NCBI GenBank assembly: GCA_002437415.1
Contig: DJPL01000001.1
Span: 218 to 62,133 of the forward strand
Length of the DNA: 61,916 nt
Reading direction: 5' to 3'
Source of the DNA: Ruminococcaceae bacterium UBA6413
Lineage (GTDB): Bacteria; Bacillota; Clostridia; Oscillospirales; Ruminococcaceae
Shown: positions 43,580 to 52,155 of the stretch, in pieces
Layout of the letters: every line of letters begins with the position of its first letter
Position numbering within the stretch: the first letter of the stretch is position 1
The notes under the pieces: model-generated
Told to the model about the DNA's origin: nothing
Seen by the model: only the letters and a program-made list of their open reading frames with translations
Databases searched by the model: none
Made by a program: the position numbers and the translations under genes

Positions 43580-43608
43580 TTGACATTCGCACTTTTAAGC
43601 GGTATACT
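43580..43608 (+). promoter_or_regulatory. Promoter of the GH43 gene
   Basis: TTGACA (43580-43585) and TATACT (43603-43608) with 17 bp between them. Confidence 0.85.
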
Positions 43609-43657
43609 ATTAAAGTACGCATAAATTTATTTTAAATTTCAGAAAAGGAAATTGAGC

Positions 43658-45148
43658 ATGATATACAAAAATCCCGTGCTGAAAGGCTTTTACCCCGATC
43701 CCTCCGTCTGTTTTGCAAACGGAAAATATTATCTTGTAACAAGCACTTTTCAGTACTTCCCCGGTGTTGCTCTTTTCGAGAGCGATAACCTTGTAAACTG
43801 GAAGCAGATAGGCTATGTGCTGACACGTCCCGAGCAGGTAATGCTTGATAAGATACCCGCGTCGGGCGGCGTATTCGCACCGACTATCCGCTATAACAAC
43901 GGCAGGTTCTATATGGTGACGACCAACGACACCACACACAGAAACTTCTATGTCTATACCGATGACATCTACGGCGAATGGTCAGATCCGATCGAAGTTG
44001 ACCAGGGCGGCATAGATCCGTCACTGTACTTTGAGGACGGCAGGACGTTCTTTATAAGCAACGGACAGGATGACTACGGCGAGGGCGGCGTTGTACAGTG
44101 TGAGATAGACATTGAGACAGGTAAAAAGCTCTCACACAGCAAGTCCATCTGGAAAGGCTCGGGCGGACGTTATCTCGAAAGCCCCCATGTATATAAGATA
44201 AACGGCAGATATTATCTTATGGCGGCTGAGGGCGGCACAGAATACGGTCATATGATAACATATGCCGTATCGGACGATATTTGGGGCGAGTATGTCACAG
44301 GTGACAACAACCCCATACTCACAAACCGCAACAAAGCACCGTACATAATACAGGGTATCGGTCACGGCGATCTGATACAGGACAAGTACGGCGACTGGCA
44401 TATACTCAGCCTCGGCTTCAGGCAGATCGGCATATGGATGCCGTTTCACAGCCTTGGCAGAGAGGTTTTCCTTTCCCCCGCCCACTTTGATGAAAGCGGC
44501 AGACTGTTTGCAGGAGCTGACGGCACGACAGACGCACAGTATGAAATAAAAGGGAATTTTACTCAGGATAAGCTGCCCATATTCACATTCGGCAATACAG
44601 ACCCTGCTGTTGACTGGTGCTATCTGCGTAAGTACCACCCCGAAAACTACAGGCTGTCGGCGGATAAATATGAGCTTTGCGGCACTGATCTGACGCTTGA
44701 TGATATGGACTCGCCTACATTTATTGCACTGCGTCAGCGTGACTTTGATATGGAGCTTTTCGTAAACGTAAGCATTACAGGCAGAAGCGGTGAAGGCGGT
44801 GTCACAATGTATATGTGCGAAAATGAGCATTATGACATTGCACTAAAAAAAACATTTGACGGCACTTATGCCGTGCTCAAGCTCAACATCGGCGGAATAA
44901 AGCACGAACAAAGCAAGGTCAAAATAACAGGCGACAGCGCAACGCTTATCGTCAGAGCCGACCATTATAATTACAATTTCTCCGTGAAATGCGGCGACAC
45001 CGAAGCATATCTCGGTAGCGGTCAGGTAAAGTACCTGACAAGCGAGGTTTCAGGCGGCTTTACAGGCACAATGACAGGATTATACGCAGTAGGCGGCACG
45101 GCACAGTTTACCGAATTTAGTTGTGCGTACACCGAGAGCGAAGAATAA
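43658..45148 (+). CDS. GH43 beta-xylosidase/arabinofuranosidase, cytoplasmic
   Basis: A 496-residue glycosidase with an N-terminal five-bladed propeller (about 1-300) and a C-terminal beta-sandwich (about 310-495). Predicted catalytic residues are Asp14 (FYPDPSV, general base), Asp120 (GGIDPSL, pKa modulator) and Glu174 (LESPH, general acid). There is no signal peptide, so it should cleave imported xylo-oligosaccharides in the cytosol. I start at the ATG at 43658, 8 nt after AGGA; an in-frame TTG six bases upstream is too close to that site. The phenylacetate-CoA-ligase-like gene begins 16 bp later. Confidence 0.9.
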   Translation: MIYKNPVLKGFYPDPSVCFANGKYYLVTSTFQYFPGVALFESDNLVNWKQIGYVLTRPEQVMLDKIPASGGVFAPTIRYNNGRFYMVTTNDTTHRNFYVYTDDIYGEWSDPIEVDQGGIDPSLYFEDGRTFFISNGQDDYGEGGVVQCEIDIETGKKLSHSKSIWKGSGGRYLESPHVYKINGRYYLMAAEGGTEYGHMITYAVSDDIWGEYVTGDNNPILTNRNKAPYIIQGIGHGDLIQDKYGDWHILSLGFRQIGIWMPFHSLGREVFLSPAHFDESGRLFAGADGTTDAQYEIKGNFTQDKLPIFTFGNTDPAVDWCYLRKYHPENYRLSADKYELCGTDLTLDDMDSPTFIALRQRDFDMELFVNVSITGRSGEGGVTMYMCENEHYDIALKKTFDGTYAVLKLNIGGIKHEQSKVKITGDSATLIVRADHYNYNFSVKCGDTEAYLGSGQVKYLTSEVSGGFTGTMTGLYAVGGTAQFTEFSCAYTESEE

Positions 45149-45164
45149 AGAAGAGGGTTATAAT

Positions 45165-46466
45165 ATGAATTACTTTCAGAAAGATATCGAAACAATGCCG
45201 AGAGCCGAGCTTGAAAAGCTACAGCTTGAAAAACTCAAGCACATAACAAAATACTGCTACGACAACGTACCGCTTTACAAAAAGAAGTTTGATGAAGTCG
45301 GCTTTGACTGCTCAAAGATAAGAACGCTGTCAGACATACAGTACATACCTTATACCACAAAGGCGGATTTCCGCGACAACTATCCTTTCGGAATGTTCGC
45401 AACACCTTTAAAGAAGGTAACACGTCTTCATGCTTCATCGGGTACTACAGGCAAGCCCACCGTTGTCGGCTACACAAAGAACGACCTTGAAATGTGGTCG
45501 GACTGTATGGCAAGACTGGTCACAGCCGCAGGCGCAACAGATGAAGATATTGTACAGATCTCATTCGGATACGGACTTTTCACAGGTGCGCTCGGCCTGC
45601 ACTACGGACTTGAAAAGATAGGTGCTACCGTTGTTCCGTGTTCATCGGGCAATACCGAAAAGCAGGTCATGCTGATGAAGGACTTTGGTACAACTGCGCT
45701 TGTTGCAACACCGTCTTATGCACTGAGAATAGGCGAGGTCGCAGAAGAAATGGGCGTTAAGAGAGAGGAATTGAAGCTCCGCTTAGGTCTGTTCGGCTCT
45801 GAGGGCTGTACACCCGAGATGAGAGCGCAGATAGAGGATTATCTGCATCTGCTTGCTACCGACAACTACGGTATGAGCGAGCTTATGGGTCCCGGTGTAT
45901 CGGGCGAATGCTCACTGCGTTGCGGCCTGCACTTCAACGAGGATCACTTCCTACCCGAGATAATCAACCCCGATACAGGCGAGGTTCTCCCCGAGGGTTC
46001 AAAGGGCGAGCTGGTTATCACAACTCTTTCAAAAGAGGCTCTGCCTGTTCTGCGTTACCGTACAAAGGATATCACTTCAATAACATACGAAAAGTGCGAG
46101 TGCGGAAGAACTCACGCGCGTATGGGCAAGCCCTCGGGCAGAAGCGATGATATGCTGAAGATCAGAGGCGTTAATGTATTCCCCTCACAGATCGAAAGCG
46201 TTATTATGACTATCCCGCAGATAGCTCCCCACTATCAGCTCGTTGTTACCCGCGAGGGAAGCAGTGACAGACTTGAAGTAAAGTGCGAGCTTGTTGACGG
46301 AAGCGTACTCGAGAGCCTTGAAGCGCTGTCGAACTTACAGAAGAATATTCATCACAACCTCAAGACCGTACTCGGTATCGATACAAAGGTTACGCTTGTT
46401 GAGCCCAAGACGATAGAGCGTTTTGAGGGTAAGGCAAAGCGCGTTATTGACCTTCGAAACAAGTAA
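45165..46466 (+). CDS. Phenylacetate-CoA ligase family protein
   Basis: A 433-residue adenylate-forming enzyme that should activate an aryl acid such as phenylacetate to its CoA thioester using ATP. The AMP-binding P-loop is SSGTTGKPTVVGYT; further signatures are LFGSEGCTPEMR, DNYGMSELMGPG and the hinge RGVNVFPSQIE. The length is typical of PaaK. It follows the GH43 gene by 16 bp; AAGAGGG lies before the start. In gut anaerobes these enzymes usually accompany 2-oxoacid:ferredoxin oxidoreductases, none of which is here. Confidence 0.9.
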   Translation: MNYFQKDIETMPRAELEKLQLEKLKHITKYCYDNVPLYKKKFDEVGFDCSKIRTLSDIQYIPYTTKADFRDNYPFGMFATPLKKVTRLHASSGTTGKPTVVGYTKNDLEMWSDCMARLVTAAGATDEDIVQISFGYGLFTGALGLHYGLEKIGATVVPCSSGNTEKQVMLMKDFGTTALVATPSYALRIGEVAEEMGVKREELKLRLGLFGSEGCTPEMRAQIEDYLHLLATDNYGMSELMGPGVSGECSLRCGLHFNEDHFLPEIINPDTGEVLPEGSKGELVITTLSKEALPVLRYRTKDITSITYEKCECGRTHARMGKPSGRSDDMLKIRGVNVFPSQIESVIMTIPQIAPHYQLVVTREGSSDRLEVKCELVDGSVLESLEALSNLQKNIHHNLKTVLGIDTKVTLVEPKTIERFEGKAKRVIDLRNK

Positions 46467-46467
46467 T

Positions 46468-46881
46468 ATGAAGCTGAAATACGATGAAGCGGATATGCAC
46501 GCACAGCTTGTAAAGGTGCTGTATCCCGATGAAGTCGCAATGTTTCCCGTGTACTGTGTATACAGAGATAACAGCTTTCTGCCAAACACTATGGACTACG
46601 GCTATTTAGCCGTTACCGACAAGGGCAGACTGCTGATGATACGCTACGACTTTATAGGCGACGGCAACTGCGGCTCATGTCCGCTTACCGCTATAAAGAA
46701 GCTTAAAATAAAGAAGCTTCTTATCGGTCAGTACAAGCTTGAATTTACGCTTATGACCGATGGCAGGGATTATAAGACGACCGTGCAGGTAGCTCCGAAA
46801 ATGGCTTTCGGGGCATTCCCAAATCAATATGCGAACCTGCATATGTTGCTGTCGTCATTACAGCCCTACCAAACCAGATAA
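46468..46881 (+). CDS. Small protein of unknown function
   Basis: A 137-residue soluble protein starting one base after the preceding stop (TAA-T-ATG), so probably translated by coupling. It is rich in beta-strand-like segments (YGYLAVTDKGRLLMIRYD, LKIKKLLIGQYKLEFTLM), which recalls bacterial PH-like domains, but I cannot assign a family. An in-frame upstream start inside the ligase gene is less likely. Confidence 0.65.
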   Translation: MKLKYDEADMHAQLVKVLYPDEVAMFPVYCVYRDNSFLPNTMDYGYLAVTDKGRLLMIRYDFIGDGNCGSCPLTAIKKLKIKKLLIGQYKLEFTLMTDGRDYKTTVQVAPKMAFGAFPNQYANLHMLLSSLQPYQTR

Positions 46882-46919
46882 AAAGAAAAAGAACAAAAGG
46901 AAAGAAAAGAGAAAACAAA

Positions 46920-47390
46920 ATGTCACTTGAAAAAGTAAAGGAACATTTCAGAGCTTACGGCATAGAAGACAGAATAATCGAGCTGTCCGAGTCAAGTGCA
47001 ACAGTTGAGCTTGCCGCTCACGCGCTTCATACCGAGCCTTGCAGAATCGCAAAAACCTTATCGTTTATGCTTAACGACAACCCGATACTCGTTGTAACGG
47101 CAGGCAATGTAAAGATCGACAACGCCAAGTACCGCCACACATTCGGCGCAAAGGCGAAAATGCTGACCGCAGATCAGGCGGCAGAGTTTATCGGTCACGC
47201 AGTCGGCGGAGTATGCCCTTTCGGACTGAATGACGGCGTTACTGTTTATCTTGACGAGTCGCTGAAAAAGTACGAAACGGTCTTCCCTGCCTGCGGAAGT
47301 TCAAACAGTGCTATTGAGCTTACCGTTCCCGAAATGGAAAAGTATTCGGGATATGAGAAGTGGGTAGACGTTACCAAGGCAGTGTCATGA
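46920..47390 (+). CDS. YbaK/EbsC-family aminoacyl-tRNA deacylase
   Basis: A 156-residue protein of the YbaK/ProX editing fold, which hydrolyses misacylated tRNAs such as Cys-tRNA-Pro in trans. Typical elements are the Lys in RIAKTLSFML, the GNVKIDNAKY loop and GGVCPFGL followed by YLDESL. The site AAAGGAAAG lies somewhat far upstream. It ends the plus-strand run that began with the GH43 gene. Confidence 0.88.
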   Translation: MSLEKVKEHFRAYGIEDRIIELSESSATVELAAHALHTEPCRIAKTLSFMLNDNPILVVTAGNVKIDNAKYRHTFGAKAKMLTADQAAEFIGHAVGGVCPFGLNDGVTVYLDESLKKYETVFPACGSSNSAIELTVPEMEKYSGYEKWVDVTKAVS

Positions 47391-47537
47391 TGACACAGTC
47401 AATTCGCCGTTCTGACAGTTTGCGGCTTGCGTAACCTGCGTTACCGGCGGGTGCTTACGCACACCATCTCAACGCTTACTGCAAACCGAAAATCACTGAA
47501 AGCCGAAGCACGGCTATTCCCTATAAAAGCAACATAA
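47391..47537. other. Short non-coding stretch
   Basis: About 150 bp with small inverted repeats (gtaacctgcgttac near 47433; gtgctt near 47450) and no supported gene. It borders the duplicated transporter fragment. Confidence 0.4.
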
Positions 47538-47568
47538 AAAGCGGAACGTGAAACCCACGCTCCGCTTT
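47538..47568. terminator. Duplicated terminator hairpin, copy A
   Basis: aaagcgga/tccgcttt with an inner cgtg/cacg stem. The same sequence recurs at 49724-49755, past the intact transporter gene, so it is part of a direct repeat of roughly 229 bp. Confidence 0.7.
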
Positions 47569-47587
47569 CTCGTATATTCTGTTAAAA

Positions 47588-47764
47588 TCAAAGTATCGTG
47601 AACACCGTACCTACAACGAGAAGTACAAGTCCCGCCGACGACATTGCTGTGAGCTTTTCTTTAAGGAATACCCTTGAGAACAGTACAACCGCTAAAATGC
47701 TGAGCTTATCTATCGGCACAACTACCGATGCGTCGCCGATTTTCAGCGCATAATAGTAGCACAG
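47588..47764 (-). pseudogene. Truncated 3' end of a DMT (EamA) transporter gene
   Basis: The minus strand encodes the last 58 residues of an EamA transporter (from LCYYYALKIG to GTVFTIL, then TGA). By my alignment they are identical to the C-terminus of the intact gene at 49776-50633. The DNA differs at about 17 of 177 positions, all synonymous. Homology begins before the shared terminator and stops sharply at 47764. The fragment has no start and cannot function alone. It marks one edge of the inserted sigma-factor-like segment. Confidence 0.85.
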
Positions 47765-47858
47765 TCACGAAAAAAAATTATAAAACCACCTAACCAACCT
47801 CAGATTGTTCCGACTATATAGGCGTAACAATCATGATTGAAACGAAAAAAGGTGCAAA

Positions 47859-49502
47859 ATGGAAACAAACGAAACACTTAAATTACTTGATGACAAAAAT
47901 CTCCTCGATAAGATCTATCATTTTTCTTATCACAGATGCAATACATCTTTTGAAGCTGAAGATCTATGCTCGGATATAGTTCTTGCAGTAATATCAGCCA
48001 TACATAAATAAAAACGTATTGATAATTTTTACGCTTTTGTATGGACTGTTGCTCGCAGAGTTTATGCTGATTATTGTGAGAAAAGAAATTCGGAACGCCA
48101 AGTGTTCAGCATTGAAAACAGCGACTTGATGTTAGCATCTAAAGAAAATGAAATAGAAGAATTTGTTGAGGAAGTAGCCGAACAAGAACAAATAAGCAGG
48201 ATTTTTAAGGAAATTGCTTTTTTGTCAAAGGCATACCGAGAGGTAATGGTAATGTTTTACATTGATGGGCTGAAGGTGAAAGAAATTGCCACAAGACTTA
48301 ACATCAATGAAACCACCGTAAAGCAACGTTTGTTTTCTGCGCGAAATTCAGTTAGAAAAGAGGTTAAAACTATGAGTGAAAGAACGTATGTATTAAAGCC
48401 TATCAAATTGGCTATTTCAGGAACCGGAAATCCTTGCGGCAACGATCCTCGTTCTAAAACCGAAAGGATGTTTTCTCAAAACTTAATTTACTTGTGCAAA
48501 GACAAACCAAAGTCAGCCAAAGAGCTATCTGAAGAACTTTGTGTGCCTATGCCCTATATTGAAGAAGAATTGGAAATTCAATGTCACGGCGAAAATGGGA
48601 AATACGGTATGCTCCGCAAGCTTGAGAACGGCAAGTATGCAGTGAATATTCATTTGGTGGATTATGATGAGTACAACCAAGCCAATAAAATTTACGAAAA
48701 GCATTTACCTGAATTTTGCAAAGTTATCAAAAACACGTTAAAACAGAATGAAGAAAAGATACTTTCATTCCCTTATTTAAGCGAACAGAAAGATTTACGT
48801 TTTATTATGTGGTCTTTGATCTCAAGAACAGTTTGGGATTTTGAAAAAAGAATAAATAAAGTTCTTGCAGACAAATACTTCGCTGATATAGTTCCGGTTA
48901 ATAGACCTTTTTCCTGTGTTGCCGTTGCATTTACAGATGAACAGTATCCTGAGTTTGATTTCTATGGCAGTGATGATATAGACGCAACTTCAATCGGCGG
49001 GTATAAGTCGGTATTTGTATCCAATATTTACGGCAAGCGTATTGATAAACATTTCCATTGTGGTCACAACATATCTTGTGATCCCAAACTCTTAATGGTA
49101 CTCAGAACCATTGGCGGAATTGCTATTGACGACCTGTCCGAAAGTGAAAAAGAAATAGCAGCCAAAGCACTTGAATGTGGCTATCTTCGAAAGAACGGAA
49201 ATGTCATTGAACCCAAGATCATTGTGATCGACAGAAAGAACGATATGGACTTCTATAATCTTTCTTTTGATTTCAATAATGATATGGAGACCGTTATTGA
49301 ACAAATTGCCGCTGAGCTTTCTGTGTTTATAAAAGCACACATTCCTGAACACCTGATGAACGAGTATCAAATCTATACAGGACTTATAGCAGGCGTCAGA
49401 ATATTAGCAAAAACAATTGAGGAATGTATTAACGAAAATCTGCTTGTAGAACCTGAAAACAAGGTTGGTGCAGAAGGCGTTCTGATGATTGTGGAAAGAT
49501 AA
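47859..49502 (+). pseudogene. Sigma-70-like factor with long C-terminal domain, stop at codon 51
   Basis: A single frame from the ATG at 47859 runs 547 codons but carries TAA at 48009-48011 (codon 51). Residues about 14-80 resemble sigma region 2 (SFEAEDLCSDIVLAVI, then the post-stop FYAFVWTVARRVYADYCEKRN). Residues about 110-165 are region 4, with the helix-turn-helix LKVKEIATRLNINETTVKQRL. The remaining 380 residues (from about 170) are a soluble domain I do not recognise, beginning with what may be another winged-helix part. A single C-to-T change from CAA would create the stop. A product could start at an internal ATG (48102), but that would lack region 2. Codon use is more A+T-rich than in neighbours. 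Confidence 0.7.
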
Positions 49503-49513
49503 GTGATTACTGC

Positions 49514-49537
49514 AAGACATCGCTTCGGCGGTGTCTT
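49514..49537 (+). terminator. Terminator with UUCG tetraloop
   Basis: aagacatcgc pairs with gcggtgtctt (one G-U) around TTCG, followed by T-rich sequence, 12 nt after the sigma-like ORF. Confidence 0.85.
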
Positions 49538-49716
49538 TGCTTATACTCAAATTTAATTGTATTCCCATCAATTATGACAAATATTCAAAACCGTTACAAA
49601 ATAAAGCCGAGCACATGAAGTATATGATAGCAGAATATGGCAAAGCCGAAGAAACAACAGCTATAATAAATTATTTCGGATATACTGATTTTGATAACCC
49701 AAGAATAGCAAGATAA
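49531..49716 (+). other. ORF remnant
   Basis: A 61-codon open frame begins at a GTG inside the terminator hairpin and has no ribosome-binding site. The later part (NKAEHMKYMIAEYGKAEETT) looks like real protein sequence, so it may be the tail of a gene truncated during the rearrangement. I cannot assign a family. Confidence 0.35.
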
Positions 49717-49723
49717 ATATGAT

Positions 49724-49755
49724 AAAGCGGAACGTGAAACCCACGCTCCGCTTTT
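49724..49755 (-). terminator. Terminator of the DMT transporter gene, copy B
   Basis: aaagcgga/tccgcttt with inner cgtg/cacg, 20 nt past the transporter stop on the minus strand; identical core to copy A at 47538. Confidence 0.7.
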
Positions 49756-49775
49756 CCTTATATCCGATTATATCA

Positions 49776-50633
49776 TCAAAGTATCGTGAACACCGTACCC
49801 ACAACGAGAAGTACAAGTCCTGCGGACGACATCGCCGTGAGCTTTTCTTTAAGGAATACCCTTGAGAACAGCACGACTGCCAGTATACTCAGCTTGTCTA
49901 TCGGCACAACTACCGATGCGTCGCCGATTTTAAGTGCGTAATAGTAGCACAGCCATGATGCCGCAGTCGATACTGCGCTGAGTGCGATAAAGACGAATGC
50001 CTTACCGCCCAGTCCTGAAAATACGTTCTTCTTGCCCTTTGCCGCTACGACTATCCACGCCATAACAAGCACAACTGCCGTTCTTATTGTAGTACCGAGG
50101 TTTGAGTTTACGTTCTCAACGCCTATCTTTGCAAGTATTGAAGTGAGGGCGGCGAATATTGCGGACATCCACGCGAATATCATCCACCTGCCCGCTTTCG
50201 TTCCGCTCTTTCCCGTATGTATGCTCATCATCAGCGTACCTACTCCGATAAGCACCATTGCAATGATCTTATACAGCGTCAGCTGTTCGCCCAGGAAAAT
50301 AAACGACATCAGCATAGCAAGGACGGTCGACGATTTATCAATAGGAGCGACCTTGTTTACATCGCCCATTTTCAGTGCCTTGAAATAGCACAACCATGAA
50401 CCGCCCGTGGCACAGCCCGAAAGTATAAGAAACAACAGCGTCATTCCCGTGACATTCGGCAAGTCACGCCACTCGCCGGTTATCCATACTACCGCTATCG
50501 ACAGCACAAGCACTATCGTTGTACGCAGTGCCGTTGCCGCGTCGGAGTCTGCGTCACGCAGTCCGCATTTACAAAGTATAGTTGTTATCGCCGCAAACAA
50601 GGCGGATAACAATGCGATAAATATGTACATCAT
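49776..50633 (-). CDS. DMT-superfamily (EamA) transporter
   Basis: A 285-residue membrane protein with two EamA repeats of five helices each (about 1-138 and 150-285), the standard ten-helix drug/metabolite transporter layout. Each repeat ends with the characteristic PIDKSSTVLAMLMSFIFLGE or PIDKLSILAVVLFSRVFLKE helix. It begins 1 bp after the AraC regulator stop, so the two are co-transcribed and the regulator may control export or uptake of its ligand. A copy of its 3' end is found 2.2 kb away. The substrate is unknown. Confidence 0.9.
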   Translation of the reverse strand: MMYIFIALLSALFAAITTILCKCGLRDADSDAATALRTTIVLVLSIAVVWITGEWRDLPNVTGMTLLFLILSGCATGGSWLCYFKALKMGDVNKVAPIDKSSTVLAMLMSFIFLGEQLTLYKIIAMVLIGVGTLMMSIHTGKSGTKAGRWMIFAWMSAIFAALTSILAKIGVENVNSNLGTTIRTAVVLVMAWIVVAAKGKKNVFSGLGGKAFVFIALSAVSTAASWLCYYYALKIGDASVVVPIDKLSILAVVLFSRVFLKEKLTAMSSAGLVLLVVGTVFTIL

Positions 50634-50634
50634 A

Positions 50635-51489
50635 TCAGAAGCTTCTCCTGCAATAATCTCTCGGTGTTACACCCTTCATACTCTTGAACACCTTTATAAA
50701 ATAGCTGTAATCGTTAAATCCGCACTTCATCGCTATGATTATCAGCTTTTCGTCCGTGCTTGCTATAAGCTCACAGGCAGACTCAATGCGATAATAATTA
50801 AGATACTCGACAGGCGTTTTACCTGTATACTCCTTGAACGCGCGGCAGAAGTAATTTCTGTTCATTCCGCACTCGTTTGCAAGCTCTTCAAGCGTTATGT
50901 TCTTGCGGTAATTCTGCTCGATATAGCTTATGACATTCTTGAAGCGGCGAACCTTCTTTATATCGCTTGCCGCTGTTTCTCCGCTCTGATAATGCTCTTC
51001 CCTTGCCACTATGTGACCGAGCATACACAAAAGCCGCCCGGGCACAATAAACTCATATCCCGGCGCTTTTTCAAGCATTGCGTCTATTACCGCCCTTGCG
51101 TCCTTTGCAGGCTCGCTGTTTGCGGGGAATACGGTGATCAGCTGTTTTTCGTGATTTACGATCGGCTGTAGCTGTAAAGCGCATATCTGGCTCGATTTAA
51201 GCAGTGCCGCCATATCAAAAACAAGGCATTCGTAATGACAGCCGTTCTTAGGCGTGCCGCCGTGCATACTTCCGCCGATGATAAGCGAACAGCAACCCTC
51301 ATCTATCCTGTGCGTGTGTCCGTCAAGAAACAGCTCAAAATGCCCCTTCCTGACATAGATTATCTCGCACTCGTTATGCCAGTGCGGTATCATATTATAG
51401 CGCGGGAAATTCTCCGTTACCCTGTAGCACGCATACGGAAATTCACGCGTTCCGTGCTCGCGCTTTTCACGGTATTCAATGTATTTCAT
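50635..51489 (-). CDS. AraC-family transcriptional regulator
   Basis: A 284-residue regulator with an N-terminal cupin-like effector domain (about 25-110; PHWHNECEIIYVRKG is typical) and a C-terminal double helix-turn-helix (about 185-284; LEELANECGMNRNYFCRAFKEYTG and IAMKCGFNDYSYFIKVFKSMKG). It should sense a sugar or related molecule and act on nearby promoters. It is the first gene of a two-gene operon with the EamA transporter. Upstream lies the second hairpin mosaic and the divergent cellobiose phosphorylase gene, a possible further target. Confidence 0.9.
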   Translation of the reverse strand: MKYIEYREKREHGTREFPYACYRVTENFPRYNMIPHWHNECEIIYVRKGHFELFLDGHTHRIDEGCCSLIIGGSMHGGTPKNGCHYECLVFDMAALLKSSQICALQLQPIVNHEKQLITVFPANSEPAKDARAVIDAMLEKAPGYEFIVPGRLLCMLGHIVAREEHYQSGETAASDIKKVRRFKNVISYIEQNYRKNITLEELANECGMNRNYFCRAFKEYTGKTPVEYLNYYRIESACELIASTDEKLIIIAMKCGFNDYSYFIKVFKSMKGVTPRDYCRRSF

Positions 51490-51608
51490 ATTGTGTCCTT
51501 TGGCTCAGTTGTCAAAATCGTCATATCGGCAATCGGGGCAAAGTTTGATATTATGAAAAACCGCTCCGAGATACAAATCGTCAAAGAGCTTGTACAATTT
51601 CTGGAAAG

Positions 51609-51887
51609 TGGGGTTTGGCGTTGCTTGCTTTGATGGTTTTGCATCGTGCAAAACTTTTGGCAAGCAACCAAAGCGTCCTTGCTTTAGGCGTAGCCCCAAG
51701 TAAGGTCGCAGGGGCGACAGCCCCCGTGTTCTCCCCCTTTCCCGGGGAAAGGGGGTTGGCGGCAAGGACGCCGCAAATAGGGCACACAAGGCTTTGCACG
51801 ACGCAAAGCAAGAAAAGTGCCCTAATGGGGATAGGGATAGAGAATTTTTGCCCCTACTTTTAACAAAATGTACTTTTTCGACAATTC
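51609..51887. repeat. Mosaic of nested hairpins, element 2
   Basis: Two nested modules lie near the ends: 51620-51668 (gttgcttg/caagcaac outside gttttgc/gcaaaac, loop atcgt) and 51780-51822 (gggcac/gtgccc outside gctttgc/gcaaagc, loop acgac). The loops are reverse complements of one type, so the modules are inverted relative to one another. Between them are shared blocks found in element 1 (agcgtccttgcttt, ggtcgcaggggcga, ggcaagga.gccg) and a cccctttcc/ggaaaggggg palindrome. The right end carries gggatagagaattt and actttttc as in element 1. No gene is supported here; open frames in it look fortuitous. Confidence 0.65.
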
Positions 51888-52055
51888 GTATGTAAAATAA
51901 TTATACCATTTTTCCGCCATATTGTAAAGCAAGCCGAAATTCAAAATATCAATATAATGCTACTAATCGTCACATTGCACTAACACAGCCCGATTTTTTG
52001 TGCAGATTGCGGATTTTTGATTTTCACAAAATTTTTTGTTTTTAAAACGATTACA
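51888..52055. other. A+T-rich upstream region of the GH94 gene
   Basis: Very A+T-rich DNA between mosaic element 2 and the promoter at 52060; no gene or clear operator is seen. Confidence 0.4.
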
Positions 52056-52059
52056 ACCC

Positions 52060-52088
52060 TTGCTAAAAAAATTTATTTAAGATATAAT
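52060..52088 (+). promoter_or_regulatory. Promoter of the GH94 gene
   Basis: TTGCTA (52060-52065) and TATAAT (52083-52088) are 17 bp apart. Confidence 0.78.
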
Positions 52089-52103
52089 TATCATAGACGT
52101 TTT

Positions 52104-52131
52104 CTGTAACGTTGTAACTTTTACGCTACAG
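52104..52131. promoter_or_regulatory. Inverted repeat at the GH94 transcript start
   Basis: ctgtaacg (52104-52111) and cgctacag (52124-52131) are inverted with one mismatch, at about +9 to +36, a repressor-like or mRNA-hairpin position. Confidence 0.4.
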
Positions 52132-52155
52132 GAACAAAAACATTAGGAGGATTCT

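Larger units (their letters stand above)
47765..49723. mobile_element. Inserted segment between direct repeats (inferred)
   Basis: About 1.96 kb of visibly more A+T-rich DNA lies between the two direct repeats of the transporter 3' end. It holds an interrupted sigma-factor-like gene, a UUCG-loop terminator and an ORF remnant. No integrase or transposase is present. Just before the sigma-like ORF, gattgtt (47803-47809) and aacaatc (47826-47832) form an inverted repeat. Import by recombination at the transporter gene is inferred. Confidence 0.4.

Noticed and set aside
47790..47832. ECF-type autoregulated promoter before the sigma-like gene
   Set aside because: Several AACC and CGAC/CGTA words are present but none has convincing 16-17 bp spacing; only the inverted repeat is kept as an observation.
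51505..51863. ORFs of 76-94 codons across mosaic element 2
   Set aside because: Same reason as for element 1; openness follows from the repeat composition.
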